A stretch of 64,000 nt of DNA from Thiopseudomonas sp. (GCA_023228985.1 JALOAC010000003.1:107519-171518); one strand, 5' to 3'. Counted from the first letter of the stretch, positions 41,732 through 51,620 are shown. Notes: generated by a model from the letters alone, not told the origin. Numbers and translations are program-made.

Positions 41732-44700
41732 AAATACTTAGTATTCGTCTCAAAAACATCAATGCATTAAAAGGCGAATGGAAGATCGACTTTACGCAAG
41801 AGCCTTTTAATGGCAGCAGCTTATTTGCCATTACCGGGCCAACCGGCGCTGGCAAAACCACCCTGCTCGATGCCATTTGTTTAGCGCTGTACAGCCGTAC
41901 ACCACGCATGAACGCCATCTCACAAACCAGCAATGAGCTTATGACGCGGCACACCAGCGAGTGCTTAGTGGAAGTTGAGTTTGCCGTGAAAGATGAAGGC
42001 TACCGTGCCTTTTGGAGTCAACGCCGCGCCCGCGATAAAGCGGATGGCGCGCTGCAAGCCGCTAGAACTGAGCTTGCACATTTAGATGGTCGTATTATCA
42101 CCGACAAACTCAGCGAAAAACCTAAAGAAGTAGAGCGCCTAACCGGTTTGGATTTTCTACGCTTCACCCAATCCATGATGCTGGCTCAGGGCGGCTTTGC
42201 AGCCTTTTTAGAAGCCAACGCCAACGATCGCGCTGACTTACTAGAACAGCTAACAGGCACTGAGATTTATGGTGAGATTTCTGCGCGCGTCTATGACATA
42301 CAAAGAGAGCAGCGCCACGAGTTGGAAAAACTCAACAGCCGCGCCCAAGGCATGCAACTGTTAAGTGAAGAAGAACTTGATGGCGTAAAAGCACAGCTTG
42401 CCGACGTTCAATCCCAAGCCGATGCATTAAAAAAACAACAAACACAGTTGCACGAACAGCAGCAATGGCGCAGCCATCTAGACCAAGCGCAAAGCAGCAA
42501 ACAACAGGCTGAACACCAACTAGAACAGGTACGCCGCCAACAACTTGAGCAAGCCAGTGCGCTGCAGCGTTTGGCTAACCACGCACCGGCAGCTTTGTTA
42601 CAGGCAGATTATCAAGCACTGCAAGCTGCCAAACAAAGTCTAGAAAACAGCCAACAAAGTTTAACCTCAGCGCAGCATACAGAACGCGAATGTACGGGGC
42701 AGATTGAGCAACTGGTGTGGCAGCAGTATCAGTATGCACAACAGTCTTTAGACAGTATTTCTGCCCAGTTGCAAGCCCGCACAGAGCAAGAGCAGCAGCT
42801 TCAGGCTCAGCGCACACTCACCCCACAGCATGAAGACTTGCCAAACCACTTGAAGGATTGGAGCAGTAAGTTTGCGCAACTGGAAAAACAACAGCGGGAT
42901 ACGCGCCAGCAGCAAACCGAATATGCCAACGCTGAGACACAAATCCAACGCCTGAGCGCCGAATTACAGGCTCATAACCAAAAATTACACCAGCAGCAAT
43001 GCGCACTCGCGCCGTTGCAGAACGCCCGCAACGTACAGCAACAGACACTGACACAAACACTGGCACAGCGCACAGCCCAAGAGTGGCAAATACAGCTAAA
43101 CACCCTGTATGAGCGCAATCAGCACTATCAACGCTTAGGGCAAATTTATCCAACCGAACAGAGGTTGCATACGGCACAAACCGATCTGCAAATGCGCAGC
43201 ACTGAGCACGCCGTAGCAATAAAGCAACAGGAGCAACACAGAGAAACCCTGCTGGCTCAGTACCAAATCCTAAACGAACTGGTACAAGACAAAACCCGAC
43301 TACTCCAGCAAGAGCAGCGCATTGCCAGTCTTGAGCAGCACCGTATCCAACTGCAAGCGGATGAAGCCTGCCCCCTGTGCGGATCCCACGAGCACCCTGC
43401 CATCAGTGAATACCAAGCACTAGACCTGTCGCAAACTGAACAGGCTTTGCGGGAAAAGCAGGCGGAACTTGACGCGATTAAAGAGCAAGGGCTCGATTGC
43501 AGAGCGGCCCTCGACAAACTGCAGCTTGAGCATGACCAGCTACTTAAGCAGCAGCATGAAACTGTGAGTGAGTTACAGCAGTTAACCCGTGAAAAAAACC
43601 AATGCCTAGCTGAATTAGAACTCGCCAGCACGCTCTCAGAAGCCGAGTTTACTGCGGCACAAACGACGCACCAGCAAACGCTGAATGAATGTAAAAACCG
43701 TCTAACCGCCATTGACCAAGCACAAGCAGCCTTAGCACAGTGCGAGCAAAATTTTCGCCTTGCCGAGCAAGCGGCGCGAGACTCGCAGCAGCTGATAACA
43801 ACGCAGCAACTCAAGCTAGACAGCCAAACAGAGCAACAAACCAAATTAGCAGCACGCATCCACACGCAACAGGAAGAAACCTTGCAGCTACAGCAGCAGC
43901 TCACTGAACAGCTAGCACAGTTGGGTTACACATTGCCCCCTGAACCACAGCAGTGGCTCACTGAGCGGCAACAAGAGTCGCAACGGTGGCAGGAAGGTAA
44001 GCAGCAGTTGCATCAACTTGAGCTACAGATTGCGGATTTACGCAGTCAACAGCAAAACGCTGCACAACTACAGCAAACCGCGCAACAACGTTGGCACGCC
44101 TTAGGCGCCAATAATGAAGGCGCACCTTGCCCACCAACTGCCAACCTGCAACAGGCTTTAGCGGATACACAGCGCCAGTTGCACAGCAGTGAACAACAAC
44201 AGTCGCAGCTACAAGGGCAGATTCACAGCTTAACCGAGCGTTTAACCGAGGCGCAGACGACCTATCAGCAACAACACGCACAGTGGACTGCTTGTTTAGC
44301 ACAAAGTCCTTTTGCCGATGAAGATGCTTTTTTACAGGCTCTCTTGCCGGCAGAACAAGCGCAACAGTTACAAGAACTAAAACAGCAACTCGACAACGCC
44401 CTGCAAGACGCCAACACCTTGCTTAAAGATGCAACGCAGCGTATCGAGCAGCTTAGCGCACAGCCACAAACCGCCTTAAGCAGCGCAGAGCTAGCCCAAC
44501 AGCTAAGCGTTCTGGATACGCAACTAAGCGAGTTCAACCGGCAACTGGGACGCTTGCAGCACAGTCTCGATATGGATGCCAGCAACCGTATCGCACAGCA
44601 GGAATTACTGACTCAGATAGAGCAACAGCAACTGCTTTATGATCAATGGCAACAGCTCAACAGCTTAATTGGCTCAGCCGATGGCAGTAAATACCGCCGT

Positions 44701-45156
44701 TTTGTGCAGGGTTTAACCCTGGACCATCTAGTGAGTTTGGCCAATGAACAATTAGCCGTTTTACATAACCGCTACCAGCTCAGCCGCCATGAGCAAGCAG
44801 AGTTAGAAATCAAAATTGTCGATACCTGGCAAGGTGATATCCAGCGCGATACCCGCACGCTCTCCGGCGGCGAAAGCTTCTTGGTCAGTTTAGCCTTAGC
44901 TTTGGCACTGTCTGAACTGGTCAGCCAAAAAACCCGCATTGATTCGTTATTTCTCGATGAAGGCTTTGGTACTTTGGATAATGAAACGCTAGAGATGGCG
45001 CTCAACGCCTTGGATAACCTCAACGCTGAAGGCAAAACCATTGGCATTATTAGTCACGTTGAGGCGTTAAAAGACCGTATCCCTGTGCAAATCAAAGTGC
45101 ACAAAAGTACCGGCATGGGCTATAGCACGCTGGATGACTGCTACCGAGTAAGCTAG
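41728..45156 (+). CDS. sbcC: Exonuclease subunit SbcC (Rad50-like ATPase)
   Basis: 1142 aa. ATPase of SbcCD. Walker A GPTGAGKT is at residues 37-44, long coiled coils follow on both sides of the zinc hook CPLC near 549-552, and the C-terminal lobe has the signature LSGGESFLVSLALALAL near 1045 and Walker B SLFLDEGFGTLD. The coiled-coil arms are unusually glutamine-rich, with many QQ/QQQ runs. It ends at a small hairpin facing uspA. Confidence 0.95.
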   Translation: MKILSIRLKNINALKGEWKIDFTQEPFNGSSLFAITGPTGAGKTTLLDAICLALYSRTPRMNAISQTSNELMTRHTSECLVEVEFAVKDEGYRAFWSQRRARDKADGALQAARTELAHLDGRIITDKLSEKPKEVERLTGLDFLRFTQSMMLAQGGFAAFLEANANDRADLLEQLTGTEIYGEISARVYDIQREQRHELEKLNSRAQGMQLLSEEELDGVKAQLADVQSQADALKKQQTQLHEQQQWRSHLDQAQSSKQQAEHQLEQVRRQQLEQASALQRLANHAPAALLQADYQALQAAKQSLENSQQSLTSAQHTERECTGQIEQLVWQQYQYAQQSLDSISAQLQARTEQEQQLQAQRTLTPQHEDLPNHLKDWSSKFAQLEKQQRDTRQQQTEYANAETQIQRLSAELQAHNQKLHQQQCALAPLQNARNVQQQTLTQTLAQRTAQEWQIQLNTLYERNQHYQRLGQIYPTEQRLHTAQTDLQMRSTEHAVAIKQQEQHRETLLAQYQILNELVQDKTRLLQQEQRIASLEQHRIQLQADEACPLCGSHEHPAISEYQALDLSQTEQALREKQAELDAIKEQGLDCRAALDKLQLEHDQLLKQQHETVSELQQLTREKNQCLAELELASTLSEAEFTAAQTTHQQTLNECKNRLTAIDQAQAALAQCEQNFRLAEQAARDSQQLITTQQLKLDSQTEQQTKLAARIHTQQEETLQLQQQLTEQLAQLGYTLPPEPQQWLTERQQESQRWQEGKQQLHQLELQIADLRSQQQNAAQLQQTAQQRWHALGANNEGAPCPPTANLQQALADTQRQLHSSEQQQSQLQGQIHSLTERLTEAQTTYQQQHAQWTACLAQSPFADEDAFLQALLPAEQAQQLQELKQQLDNALQDANTLLKDATQRIEQLSAQPQTALSSAELAQQLSVLDTQLSEFNRQLGRLQHSLDMDASNRIAQQELLTQIEQQQLLYDQWQQLNSLIGSADGSKYRRFVQGLTLDHLVSLANEQLAVLHNRYQLSRHEQAELEIKIVDTWQGDIQRDTRTLSGGESFLVSLALALALSELVSQKTRIDSLFLDEGFGTLDNETLEMALNALDNLNAEGKTIGIISHVEALKDRIPVQIKVHKSTGMGYSTLDDCYRVS

Positions 45157-45177
45157 CCAACCAGAATGCGTTGGCTA
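45154..45177. terminator. Short hairpin between convergent sbcC and usp
   Basis: An 8-bp inverted repeat, TAGCCAAC/GTTGGCTA, with an 8-nt loop that includes the sbcC stop codon and fills the 21-bp gap between two convergent genes. No T-run; possible bidirectional 3' structure. Confidence 0.4.
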
Positions 45178-46032
45178 TTACTTCATGACTAAAATTGGCA
45201 CGCTGCTGTTTTCTAGCATTTTCAACGTGTTGCTGCCCACAAAAAACTGGCGCAAACGCGTGCCGCCAAAAACGCCCATCACCAGCATATCCACCGCATG
45301 AATCTGTTGATAACTTAACAACTGCTTAAAGATATCGCCTTGCAAATAAACAGCCGTTACTTTAAAACCGCCCTCAGTTAAACGTGCCACGGCTTGGGTG
45401 AATTTTTCTTCTTGATCGACTTGTTTATTTTTTACCGTTACCAGATGGCAGTCCAGGCCGCGCAACAAATCACTACTTAAAATACGCTGCAATGCCTGCT
45501 CAGTCGTTTGCCGTCCGTCGTAAGCCAACATAAAGCTTTTGGGTGCAACAAACTGCGGCGGCGCAATCAGCACGGGCGTATTGATCTGCCGTAGTAGGCT
45601 TTCCAGATGCGTACCTAAGATACTGTTTTTCTTATCCGTTTTAGCCGAAGAATGACCAATCACTACCAGCCGCGCGGTGCTTTCTAAGTCCAGCAAAGCT
45701 TCGACAAAGGGTCCGTGCCGCTGCAGAATTTCGACCTGCTCGTGTCCAGCTTCTAGAGCTTTAGCCTTTGCTTGGGTAAGCAATTCTTTCCCCAGCTGCA
45801 AGGCTACTCGGGCGTGTTGTTGCTCCAGCGTTGCAATTTCGGCTAACAGCTTGGAGCGTGCGCCAAGACCAATGGTGCCGGATAAATCGCTATGCTCAGG
45901 TGCCAAAGGTTGTTTTTCAATGCTGTGCAAAAACATCAGCGGACTCTTGAGTTGCCCAGCCACCCAAATAGCAGCTTCTTCAACGCCCGTCGACCCAGTT
46001 GATTCATCAATGCAGGCTATAATCTGTTGCAT
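45178..46032 (-). CDS. Universal stress protein (two UspA domains)
   Basis: 284 aa, two tandem Usp folds. Domain 1 covers about residues 1-145, domain 2 about 150-284 with the nucleotide-loop motif GVFGGTRLRQFFVGSN near the C-terminus. It lies 24 bp after the SulP gene and is likely cotranscribed; such SulP-Usp pairs suggest regulation of anion transport under stress (inference). ATG 46032 has a GAGGAGA site; the upstream ATG at 46053 overlaps it. Confidence 0.88.
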   Translation of the reverse strand: MQQIIACIDESTGSTGVEEAAIWVAGQLKSPLMFLHSIEKQPLAPEHSDLSGTIGLGARSKLLAEIATLEQQHARVALQLGKELLTQAKAKALEAGHEQVEILQRHGPFVEALLDLESTARLVVIGHSSAKTDKKNSILGTHLESLLRQINTPVLIAPPQFVAPKSFMLAYDGRQTTEQALQRILSSDLLRGLDCHLVTVKNKQVDQEEKFTQAVARLTEGGFKVTAVYLQGDIFKQLLSYQQIHAVDMLVMGVFGGTRLRQFFVGSNTLKMLENSSVPILVMK

Positions 46033-46056
46033 ATTTCTCTCCTCGGTAAGCATGCG

Positions 46057-47526
46057 TTAGTGCAATAAAAGCTTTAGCTCCGCGTGCGTGGCAAACTTAT
46101 CAATCACCGTTTTGCTGGCTTCGTTCATCCCAATCACACTCACATCAGCGCCCAGCCGCTGGTATTTAAGGACCACTTGTTCCAGTGCTGCCACGGCTGT
46201 CATATCCCAAAAATGAGCGCGGGTTAAATCAATCACAACTTTTTCGGCTGCATAAGTAAAGTCAAAGGACTCAAAAAACTTCTCCGACGAAGCAAAAAAC
46301 ACCTGCCCAATCACTTGATAACCTAGCTCGGCTTCTGCCATTTCTTGCTTAACCACCATCAACCGAGCAATTTTGTTAACGAAAAACAGCGCGGACAATA
46401 ACACCCCTGCAAGTACGCCTAAGGCAAGGTTATGGGTGCTCAGCACCACCGCAACAGTAGTCAACATAACAATGTTGCTCGATAGCGGGGTTTTCTTAAA
46501 CTCCTTGACCGAGCTCCATGAAAATGAGCCGATAGAAACCATAATCATCACCGCCACTAAAGCGGCCATGGGAATGTGTCTAATCCAGTCACTTAAAAAT
46601 ACCACCATAATTAATAAGAAAAACCCGGCGCAAAAGGTCGATAAGCGCCCACGACCGCCCGATTTAATATTAATCACCGACTGGCCAATCATCGCACAAC
46701 CCGCCATACCACCCAGCAGCCCAGCACCAATGTTGGCAATGCCTTGGCCTTTACATTCTTGGTTGCGATTGCTTTTGGTGTCAGTGAGTTCATCAAGAAT
46801 ATTGGCCGTCATTAATGACTCCAGCAAACCCACAACAGCTAAGCCTAGCGAGTAAGGCAAAATAATTTGCAGCGTCTCTAGCGTAAGCGGCACGTCGGGC
46901 CAGAGGAAAATCGGCAGCGTATCGGGCAGCTGCCCCATATCACCCACGGTGCGTACATCCAAGCCCAAATAAACCGCTGCGCCGGTTAATGCAATAATAC
47001 AGATCAGCGTAGAAGGCACGCTTTTACCAATTTTAGGTATCAACGGGAACAAATAAATAATGCCCAAACCCGCAGCGGTAATAGCATACACGTGCCAGGT
47101 AACATCGGTCAGTTGCGGTAATTGCGCGATAAAAATAAGAATCGCCAGCGCATTAACAAAACCTGTCACCACCGATTTCGAGACAAAACGCATCAAGCCG
47201 CCCAGCTTCAAAAAACCCGCCAGTATCTGTAACACACCGGTTAATAAAGTCGCGGCTAACAAGTATTCCAAACCATACTGTTTAACCAAGGTAACCATTA
47301 ACAAAGCCATGGCACCGGTGGCGGCTGAGATCATGCCGGGTCTGCCGCCAACAAAAGCAATAATAACCGCGATACAGAACGAGGCGTACAGCCCAACCTT
47401 GGGATCAACACCGGCAATAATTGAAAACGCAATAGCTTCTGGAATCAGTGCTAGGGCGACGACCAGACCGGATAAGAGGTCGCCACGGATATTGAAAAAC
47501 CATTGACTGTGAATTTTTTTAAACAT
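46057..47526 (-). CDS. SulP-family inorganic anion transporter with STAS domain
   Basis: 489 aa. About 12 membrane segments are followed by a C-terminal STAS domain (residues about 395-489). Seen: the SulP start [23 protein letters not shown] and [24 protein letters not shown]. Substrates in the family include sulfate, bicarbonate and dicarboxylates; the sequence does not settle which. It is first of the two-gene SulP-Usp unit. Confidence 0.88.
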   Translation of the reverse strand: MFKKIHSQWFFNIRGDLLSGLVVALALIPEAIAFSIIAGVDPKVGLYASFCIAVIIAFVGGRPGMISAATGAMALLMVTLVKQYGLEYLLAATLLTGVLQILAGFLKLGGLMRFVSKSVVTGFVNALAILIFIAQLPQLTDVTWHVYAITAAGLGIIYLFPLIPKIGKSVPSTLICIIALTGAAVYLGLDVRTVGDMGQLPDTLPIFLWPDVPLTLETLQIILPYSLGLAVVGLLESLMTANILDELTDTKSNRNQECKGQGIANIGAGLLGGMAGCAMIGQSVINIKSGGRGRLSTFCAGFFLLIMVVFLSDWIRHIPMAALVAVMIMVSIGSFSWSSVKEFKKTPLSSNIVMLTTVAVVLSTHNLALGVLAGVLLSALFFVNKIARLMVVKQEMAEAELGYQVIGQVFFASSEKFFESFDFTYAAEKVVIDLTRAHFWDMTAVAALEQVVLKYQRLGADVSVIGMNEASKTVIDKFATHAELKLLLH

Positions 47527-47963
47527 TATGAGTCCGTACTGCTAGGTAATAACCGCTGTCAAGCTTGGAAGATGCTGATAAAAATCAGGAGATATTTTTC
47601 TGCGTATTAAAGATGGATGAGGAAAAAACAGGCGTAAGTCTAGCAGTTTCGCGCCTGTATTCAATTTTTATGCGTCTTCTTTGTCTATCTAAGCTTCTAA
47701 CCAAATCCAAATAATCACATATAAAACAACCAGTTAAGCTGATTTTATTGCTAGATAGTTAGCACTTAAAAGGCGTCTTACGCAGCCGGCAAGTAATATT
47801 GTTACAATGTATCCACAAAATGCTAGTGTGCGCTGTTGGGTTTCCTTGATTGTTGAGCGTTATAATCAAGATGTCTCGATTTTTGTTACTGCCGCCCTAT
47901 CTCTTAATGAGCCATAACAGCCAAGAGCACCCGCTCAGACTGGCAGCTCCTTTTACTTTTTAG
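47527..47963. other. Intergenic region, SulP gene / methyltransferase gene (divergent)
   Basis: 437 bp, AT-rich. A weak inverted repeat, ACAGGCG with CGCCTGT, lies near 47629-47659. Promoters for both genes are expected. No RNA gene, repeat family or ORF is convincing. Confidence 0.3.
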
Positions 47964-48851
47964 GTGTATCCCTTGTATAGAGAACTAACCTTTGATCACG
48001 ATGATTATTCCATCGATGACGATAGTGAGTCAGATTACGATCTGGACGACTATTCCTTATCCGACCCAAACTTTAGCGATCTAAATTTTGATGATTACTC
48101 TATCGATGAGCCCGACATTATTTTAGATGTCCCCTTCGTGCCCACGGATGAAAAAGTGGTACACGCCATGCTCGATTTAGCTGAAGTCACCAGCAAAGAT
48201 ATACTGTATGACCTAGGCTGTGGCGATGGACGTATCGTAGTGGCGGCCGCTATGCACCGCAACACCCGCGGCATCGGGATTGATATGGACCCTGCACGCA
48301 TAGCCGATGCGATGGAATATGCCGGTAACGCAGGCGTTGAATATATGGTCAACTTCTTTGAGGGTGATCTACTCGAAGCCGATTTTAGCCAAGCCACAGT
48401 AGTCACGCTTTACTTATTGGACTTGGTAAACGTAGAGCTTAGACCTAGACTGCTTGACGAGCTGCGTCCGGGTACGCGCATCGTTTCCCACGCGTTTGAT
48501 ATGGGTGACTGGAAGCCCGATAAGCATCATAGCTACGGCAGTGTGAATTTATTTAAGTGGATAGTACCGGCCAAGGTCGCCGGCACATGGGAATGGCAAG
48601 CCACAAGCGGTGAAACCTACCGCGTCGAGCTAAAACAAAAATACCAACAAGTAACAGGTAACGCTTGGATTGATGGCCAGCCAGCGCAGCTGAAAAATGC
48701 TTTGCTTAAAGGCGATCTGCTCGAATTAGTAATCAAAAACGAGGCCAATAGCCGTCCTGTAGGTTTTGTGATGCGCTGTGAGGGCAAACAACTGGTGGCT
48801 GCCGACGGGGATCAGCAAGCTACTCCAGCTATTAAAATCACCAGCGCTTAA
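47964..48851 (+). CDS. Class I SAM-dependent methyltransferase with acidic repeat N-terminus
   Basis: 295 aa. Residues about 9-55 are an Asp/Ser/Tyr-rich tail with the repeated motifs DDYSIDD, DDYSLSD and DDYSIDE. Then comes a Rossmann methyltransferase core with YDLGCGDGRIVVAAA near 84-98, GIGIDMDPARI, and VVTLYLLDLVN. The last 80 residues look like a small beta domain. The substrate is unknown. The start is uncertain: GTG 47964 or TTG 47973, the latter with AGGTG 6 nt upstream. Homologous cores are common; the acidic tail appears unusual. Confidence 0.78.
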   Translation: MYPLYRELTFDHDDYSIDDDSESDYDLDDYSLSDPNFSDLNFDDYSIDEPDIILDVPFVPTDEKVVHAMLDLAEVTSKDILYDLGCGDGRIVVAAAMHRNTRGIGIDMDPARIADAMEYAGNAGVEYMVNFFEGDLLEADFSQATVVTLYLLDLVNVELRPRLLDELRPGTRIVSHAFDMGDWKPDKHHSYGSVNLFKWIVPAKVAGTWEWQATSGETYRVELKQKYQQVTGNAWIDGQPAQLKNALLKGDLLELVIKNEANSRPVGFVMRCEGKQLVAADGDQQATPAIKITSA

Positions 48852-49202
48852 TTCTTTGCAACCTTGCATTCAGCAGCAATCCATACCCATCTTGTAAACC
48901 GCATAGCGTGGAACAGCCTATACCCCATAGGCTTTTCCACCTGTCTTAATAGTACTGCCAATTATTCCTCAACCATCGAATCAGCTCGACTGCTGTTTTG
49001 TCACGCCCACATTTATATTTTATCAACCGTTTAGATCAATAAATATAAATTAACTTTTAATTAGTCAGCTATCTAACTAAACTACGCCTAAATAAAAAAT
49101 GCGGGGCACCGCACTATGCTTAAGAGGTAACTGGCACGTAAAACCAGGTGCCAAACCTAAAAACAAATAATGGCAAGTAACTTGCCTGATGGAATGCGAC
49201 TT
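48852..49202. other. Intergenic region before the cytochrome operon
   Basis: 351 bp, AT-rich after 48960. It holds the strong hairpin at 48908-48940 and presumably the promoter of the cytochrome operon. No other feature is supported. Confidence 0.4.
48908..48940. terminator. Strong hairpin after the methyltransferase gene
   Basis: GTGGAA and AGCCTAT pair with ATAGGCT and TTCCAC: 13 bp with one C/T mismatch and a 5-nt loop (ACCCC). It starts 56 bp past the stop codon. No T-run follows, so it is called terminator-like only. Confidence 0.5.
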
Positions 49203-50585
49203 ATGAAAAAGTGGCCACGAATTATCATTATTGCAGGAGCAGTCGGTCTAGCACTGGCATTTGCTCTAGGGCAATTACTGCCCAACCTGCGCACCAAAAC
49301 CAGCGGTATTGAGGTCGATATTACTGATGCTCAACTAATCAAAAAAGGCGAATATATCGCGCGCACAGCAGACTGTATTGCTTGCCATACCGTTCTGGGT
49401 GACGAAGACTTTGCCGGCGGTTTACCCATGCTGACCCCTTTGGGGGCAATTTATTCAACTAATATCACCCCAGACAAAGAAACCGGTATCGGCAATTACA
49501 GTTTCGATGATTTCAATAATGCAACCAAACATGGTGTACGCAAGGACAAGAGCGCGCTTTACCCAGCTATGCCCTATCCGTCATACCAGATCATGCCTGA
49601 CGAAGACGTTGCAGCTATGTACGCCTACTTTATGTCAGGTGTGAAAGCGGTCAAGCAAGCTAACAAGACAAGCGAACTGCCACCCGTACTTAATTGGCGC
49701 TGGCCGCTGGCTTACTGGCAAGCCATCTTCGCCCCTGAACGCACCTTTGTTCCGGAAACAGATGACCCGGTATTAACACGCGGTCAGTATCTGGTTGAAG
49801 GCCCAGGGCACTGTGGCTCTTGCCACACTGAGCGTGGTATTGGTTTCCAAGAAGTTGCTCTATCTAATGCAGATTCTGAGCAGTACTTAAGCGGCGCAGT
49901 CATTGATGGCTGGCGTGCAAAAAGCCTGCGCGGCGAACACCGTGGCTTAGGTACATGGAGCACCGCAGAATTGGTAGATTTCTTTAAAACCGGTCGTACT
50001 GACATCACCGCTGCTTTCGGTGCCATGGCGGAAGTGGTTGAGGACAGCACGCAATACATGACCGAAGAAGACCTGTACGCCATGTCAGCGTATTTGAAGA
50101 CGCTTAGCCCAACTCCCGGCGAGCCCGTGACCATAGTGGCAAAAGAAGACGTCACCACGCAAAAACTACTGGATGGCGTTTACGATTCTCGCGGCTCGAT
50201 TCTGTACGCTGAATACTGCCAAATCTGCCACCGCGCCGATGGCAAGGGTGTGCCGCGTATCTTCCCAGCACTGGAAGGCAACAGCGCCGTGTATTCGCGT
50301 GATGCTGACTCCGTATTGCAAATCACCCTCAGTGGTGGTCGCATGCCGGATACTCCACACGATCGCATGGCTTTCACCATGCCTGAGTTTATCAACCTAA
50401 GTGATGCCGATATTGCTGAAGTGGTTAACTACATCCGTAATAGCTGGACCAACAGCGCCTCCAAAATCGATATCGATGATGTCGTACAGATGCGTCATTT
50501 CCTCAGCAAAAAACCAAAAACAGCTACTGATGTAGCCCCTGATCTGAGCATTACTGCTGCAGTACAAGGAGCGAACCGTGAATAA
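49203..50585 (+). CDS. Membrane-anchored triheme cytochrome c (AdhB-like)
   Basis: 460 aa. An N-terminal membrane anchor (about residues 4-24) precedes three cytochrome c domains with CxxCH motifs CIACH, CGSCH and CQICH. The layout resembles the cytochrome subunits of membrane alcohol/gluconate dehydrogenases, but no dehydrogenase partner is near. It overlaps the TsdA-like gene by 8 bp, so its job is probably to carry electrons from that protein to the respiratory chain (inference). Start ATG 49203 gives MKKWPRIIIIAG with GGAA upstream; ATG 49170 is an alternative. Confidence 0.85.
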   Translation: MKKWPRIIIIAGAVGLALAFALGQLLPNLRTKTSGIEVDITDAQLIKKGEYIARTADCIACHTVLGDEDFAGGLPMLTPLGAIYSTNITPDKETGIGNYSFDDFNNATKHGVRKDKSALYPAMPYPSYQIMPDEDVAAMYAYFMSGVKAVKQANKTSELPPVLNWRWPLAYWQAIFAPERTFVPETDDPVLTRGQYLVEGPGHCGSCHTERGIGFQEVALSNADSEQYLSGAVIDGWRAKSLRGEHRGLGTWSTAELVDFFKTGRTDITAAFGAMAEVVEDSTQYMTEEDLYAMSAYLKTLSPTPGEPVTIVAKEDVTTQKLLDGVYDSRGSILYAEYCQICHRADGKGVPRIFPALEGNSAVYSRDADSVLQITLSGGRMPDTPHDRMAFTMPEFINLSDADIAEVVNYIRNSWTNSASKIDIDDVVQMRHFLSKKPKTATDVAPDLSITAAVQGANRE

Positions 50586-51525
50586 ATCACTATTTAATCT
50601 AGCCAGCGTTACCAGCTCTACTTCGCGCCGTATGACACTGACTGTACTGGCTACTGCTGTGTACGCTTTGGCTCTTAGCGGCTGTGATTCTCCTAAGCCC
50701 GTCGAGCGCAACGCCACTAAGTACGAGCTGGTCACCACGGACGATGCCAACGAAGATATCGGCACCTATGTGCTTCCTCAAGATACCTCTATCTTGAATG
50801 AGCCTAATGCCGAGCAAATTTTTTACGGCAAACGTTTACTCAACGAAACCAAGCGTCTACTGCCTGAGCACGTTGGTGCAGCCATGAACTGTAATAGCTG
50901 CCACATCTCGCAAGGTAAAATCCCGCTGGGCGATCCCTACATCAACAGCTACAACTTTTACCCCCGCGTGATGCCACGTTCAGGTAAAGAAGTGGATTTA
51001 GAAGGCCGCATTAATGGCTGCTTTATGCGCTCCATGAATGGCAAGCCTTTGCCGCGCGAATCAGAAGAGATGCAAGCGATGGTGGCCTACATGAAGTGGT
51101 TGTCGCAAAGCACACCCAAGAACCAAAAAGTGGCCATCAGTAACGCCGGCGAAGTTGATACCTCATTGGTAGCTGACACGGCACGTGGTGAGCAAATTTA
51201 CTACGCGCAGTGTGCTACCTGCCATGGTGACAACGGCGAAGGCATGAAAGACAGCCGTGGCGATATCGTTTTCCCACCACTGTGGGGCGATGAGTCCTTC
51301 AACATCGGCGCAGGCATGGCGCGTACTTACAAAGCGGCGGCCTTTGTTAAATACAACATGCCGATGGGGATTCAAACCAAAGGTCTATGGGGTCACGGGA
51401 ACGTGTTAACCGACCAAGATGCGGTCGATGTGTCGGAATTCTTTGCACACAAGCCGCGCCCTGATTTTCCGGGCAAGGTTAACGACTGGCCAACAGGTAA
51501 CAAGCCAAAGGACGCCCGTTACTAG
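50578..51525 (+). CDS. tsdA: TsdA-like diheme cytochrome c, possible thiosulfate dehydrogenase
   Basis: 315 aa. A leader with lipobox-like ALSGC near residues 33-37 suggests a periplasmic lipoprotein. Heme 1 is CNSCH near 101-105; the segment RINGCFMRSMNGKPL contains the conserved Cys that is the axial heme ligand in TsdA. Heme 2 is CATCH near 212-216, with Met-rich NMPMG after it. TsdA oxidises thiosulfate to tetrathionate or the reverse. The GTG start overlaps the triheme gene and has AAGGAG upstream. Family membership is good; the substrate is inferred. Confidence 0.78.
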   Translation: MNKSLFNLASVTSSTSRRMTLTVLATAVYALALSGCDSPKPVERNATKYELVTTDDANEDIGTYVLPQDTSILNEPNAEQIFYGKRLLNETKRLLPEHVGAAMNCNSCHISQGKIPLGDPYINSYNFYPRVMPRSGKEVDLEGRINGCFMRSMNGKPLPRESEEMQAMVAYMKWLSQSTPKNQKVAISNAGEVDTSLVADTARGEQIYYAQCATCHGDNGEGMKDSRGDIVFPPLWGDESFNIGAGMARTYKAAAFVKYNMPMGIQTKGLWGHGNVLTDQDAVDVSEFFAHKPRPDFPGKVNDWPTGNKPKDARY

Positions 51526-51557
51526 GTATCAGCTGTGGTGACTTAACGATCACTGCC

Positions 51558-51598
51558 AAAAAACCTCAAGCGCGCTTAGTACGCCTTGAGGTTTTTTT
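51558..51598. terminator. Bidirectional intrinsic terminator between tsdA-like gene and hrpB
   Basis: CCTCAAG(C)G pairs with CG(C)CTTGAGG, a 9-bp stem with a one-base bulge, flanked by AAAAAA on the left and TTTTTTT on the right. It can serve both convergent genes. Confidence 0.9.
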
Positions 51599-51620
51599 GT
51601 GCTTGGTAAACCCAGGCTGC

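Noticed and set aside
43257..43904. 215-codon minus-strand Cys/Ser-rich open frame opposite sbcC
   Set aside because: Antisense of Gln- and Ala-rich coiled coil (CAG/GCA codons read as Cys/Leu); not a gene.
49203..50585. Calling the triheme cytochrome TsdB
   Set aside because: TsdB proteins are diheme and shorter; three CxxCH motifs and the membrane anchor fit the alcohol-dehydrogenase cytochrome type.
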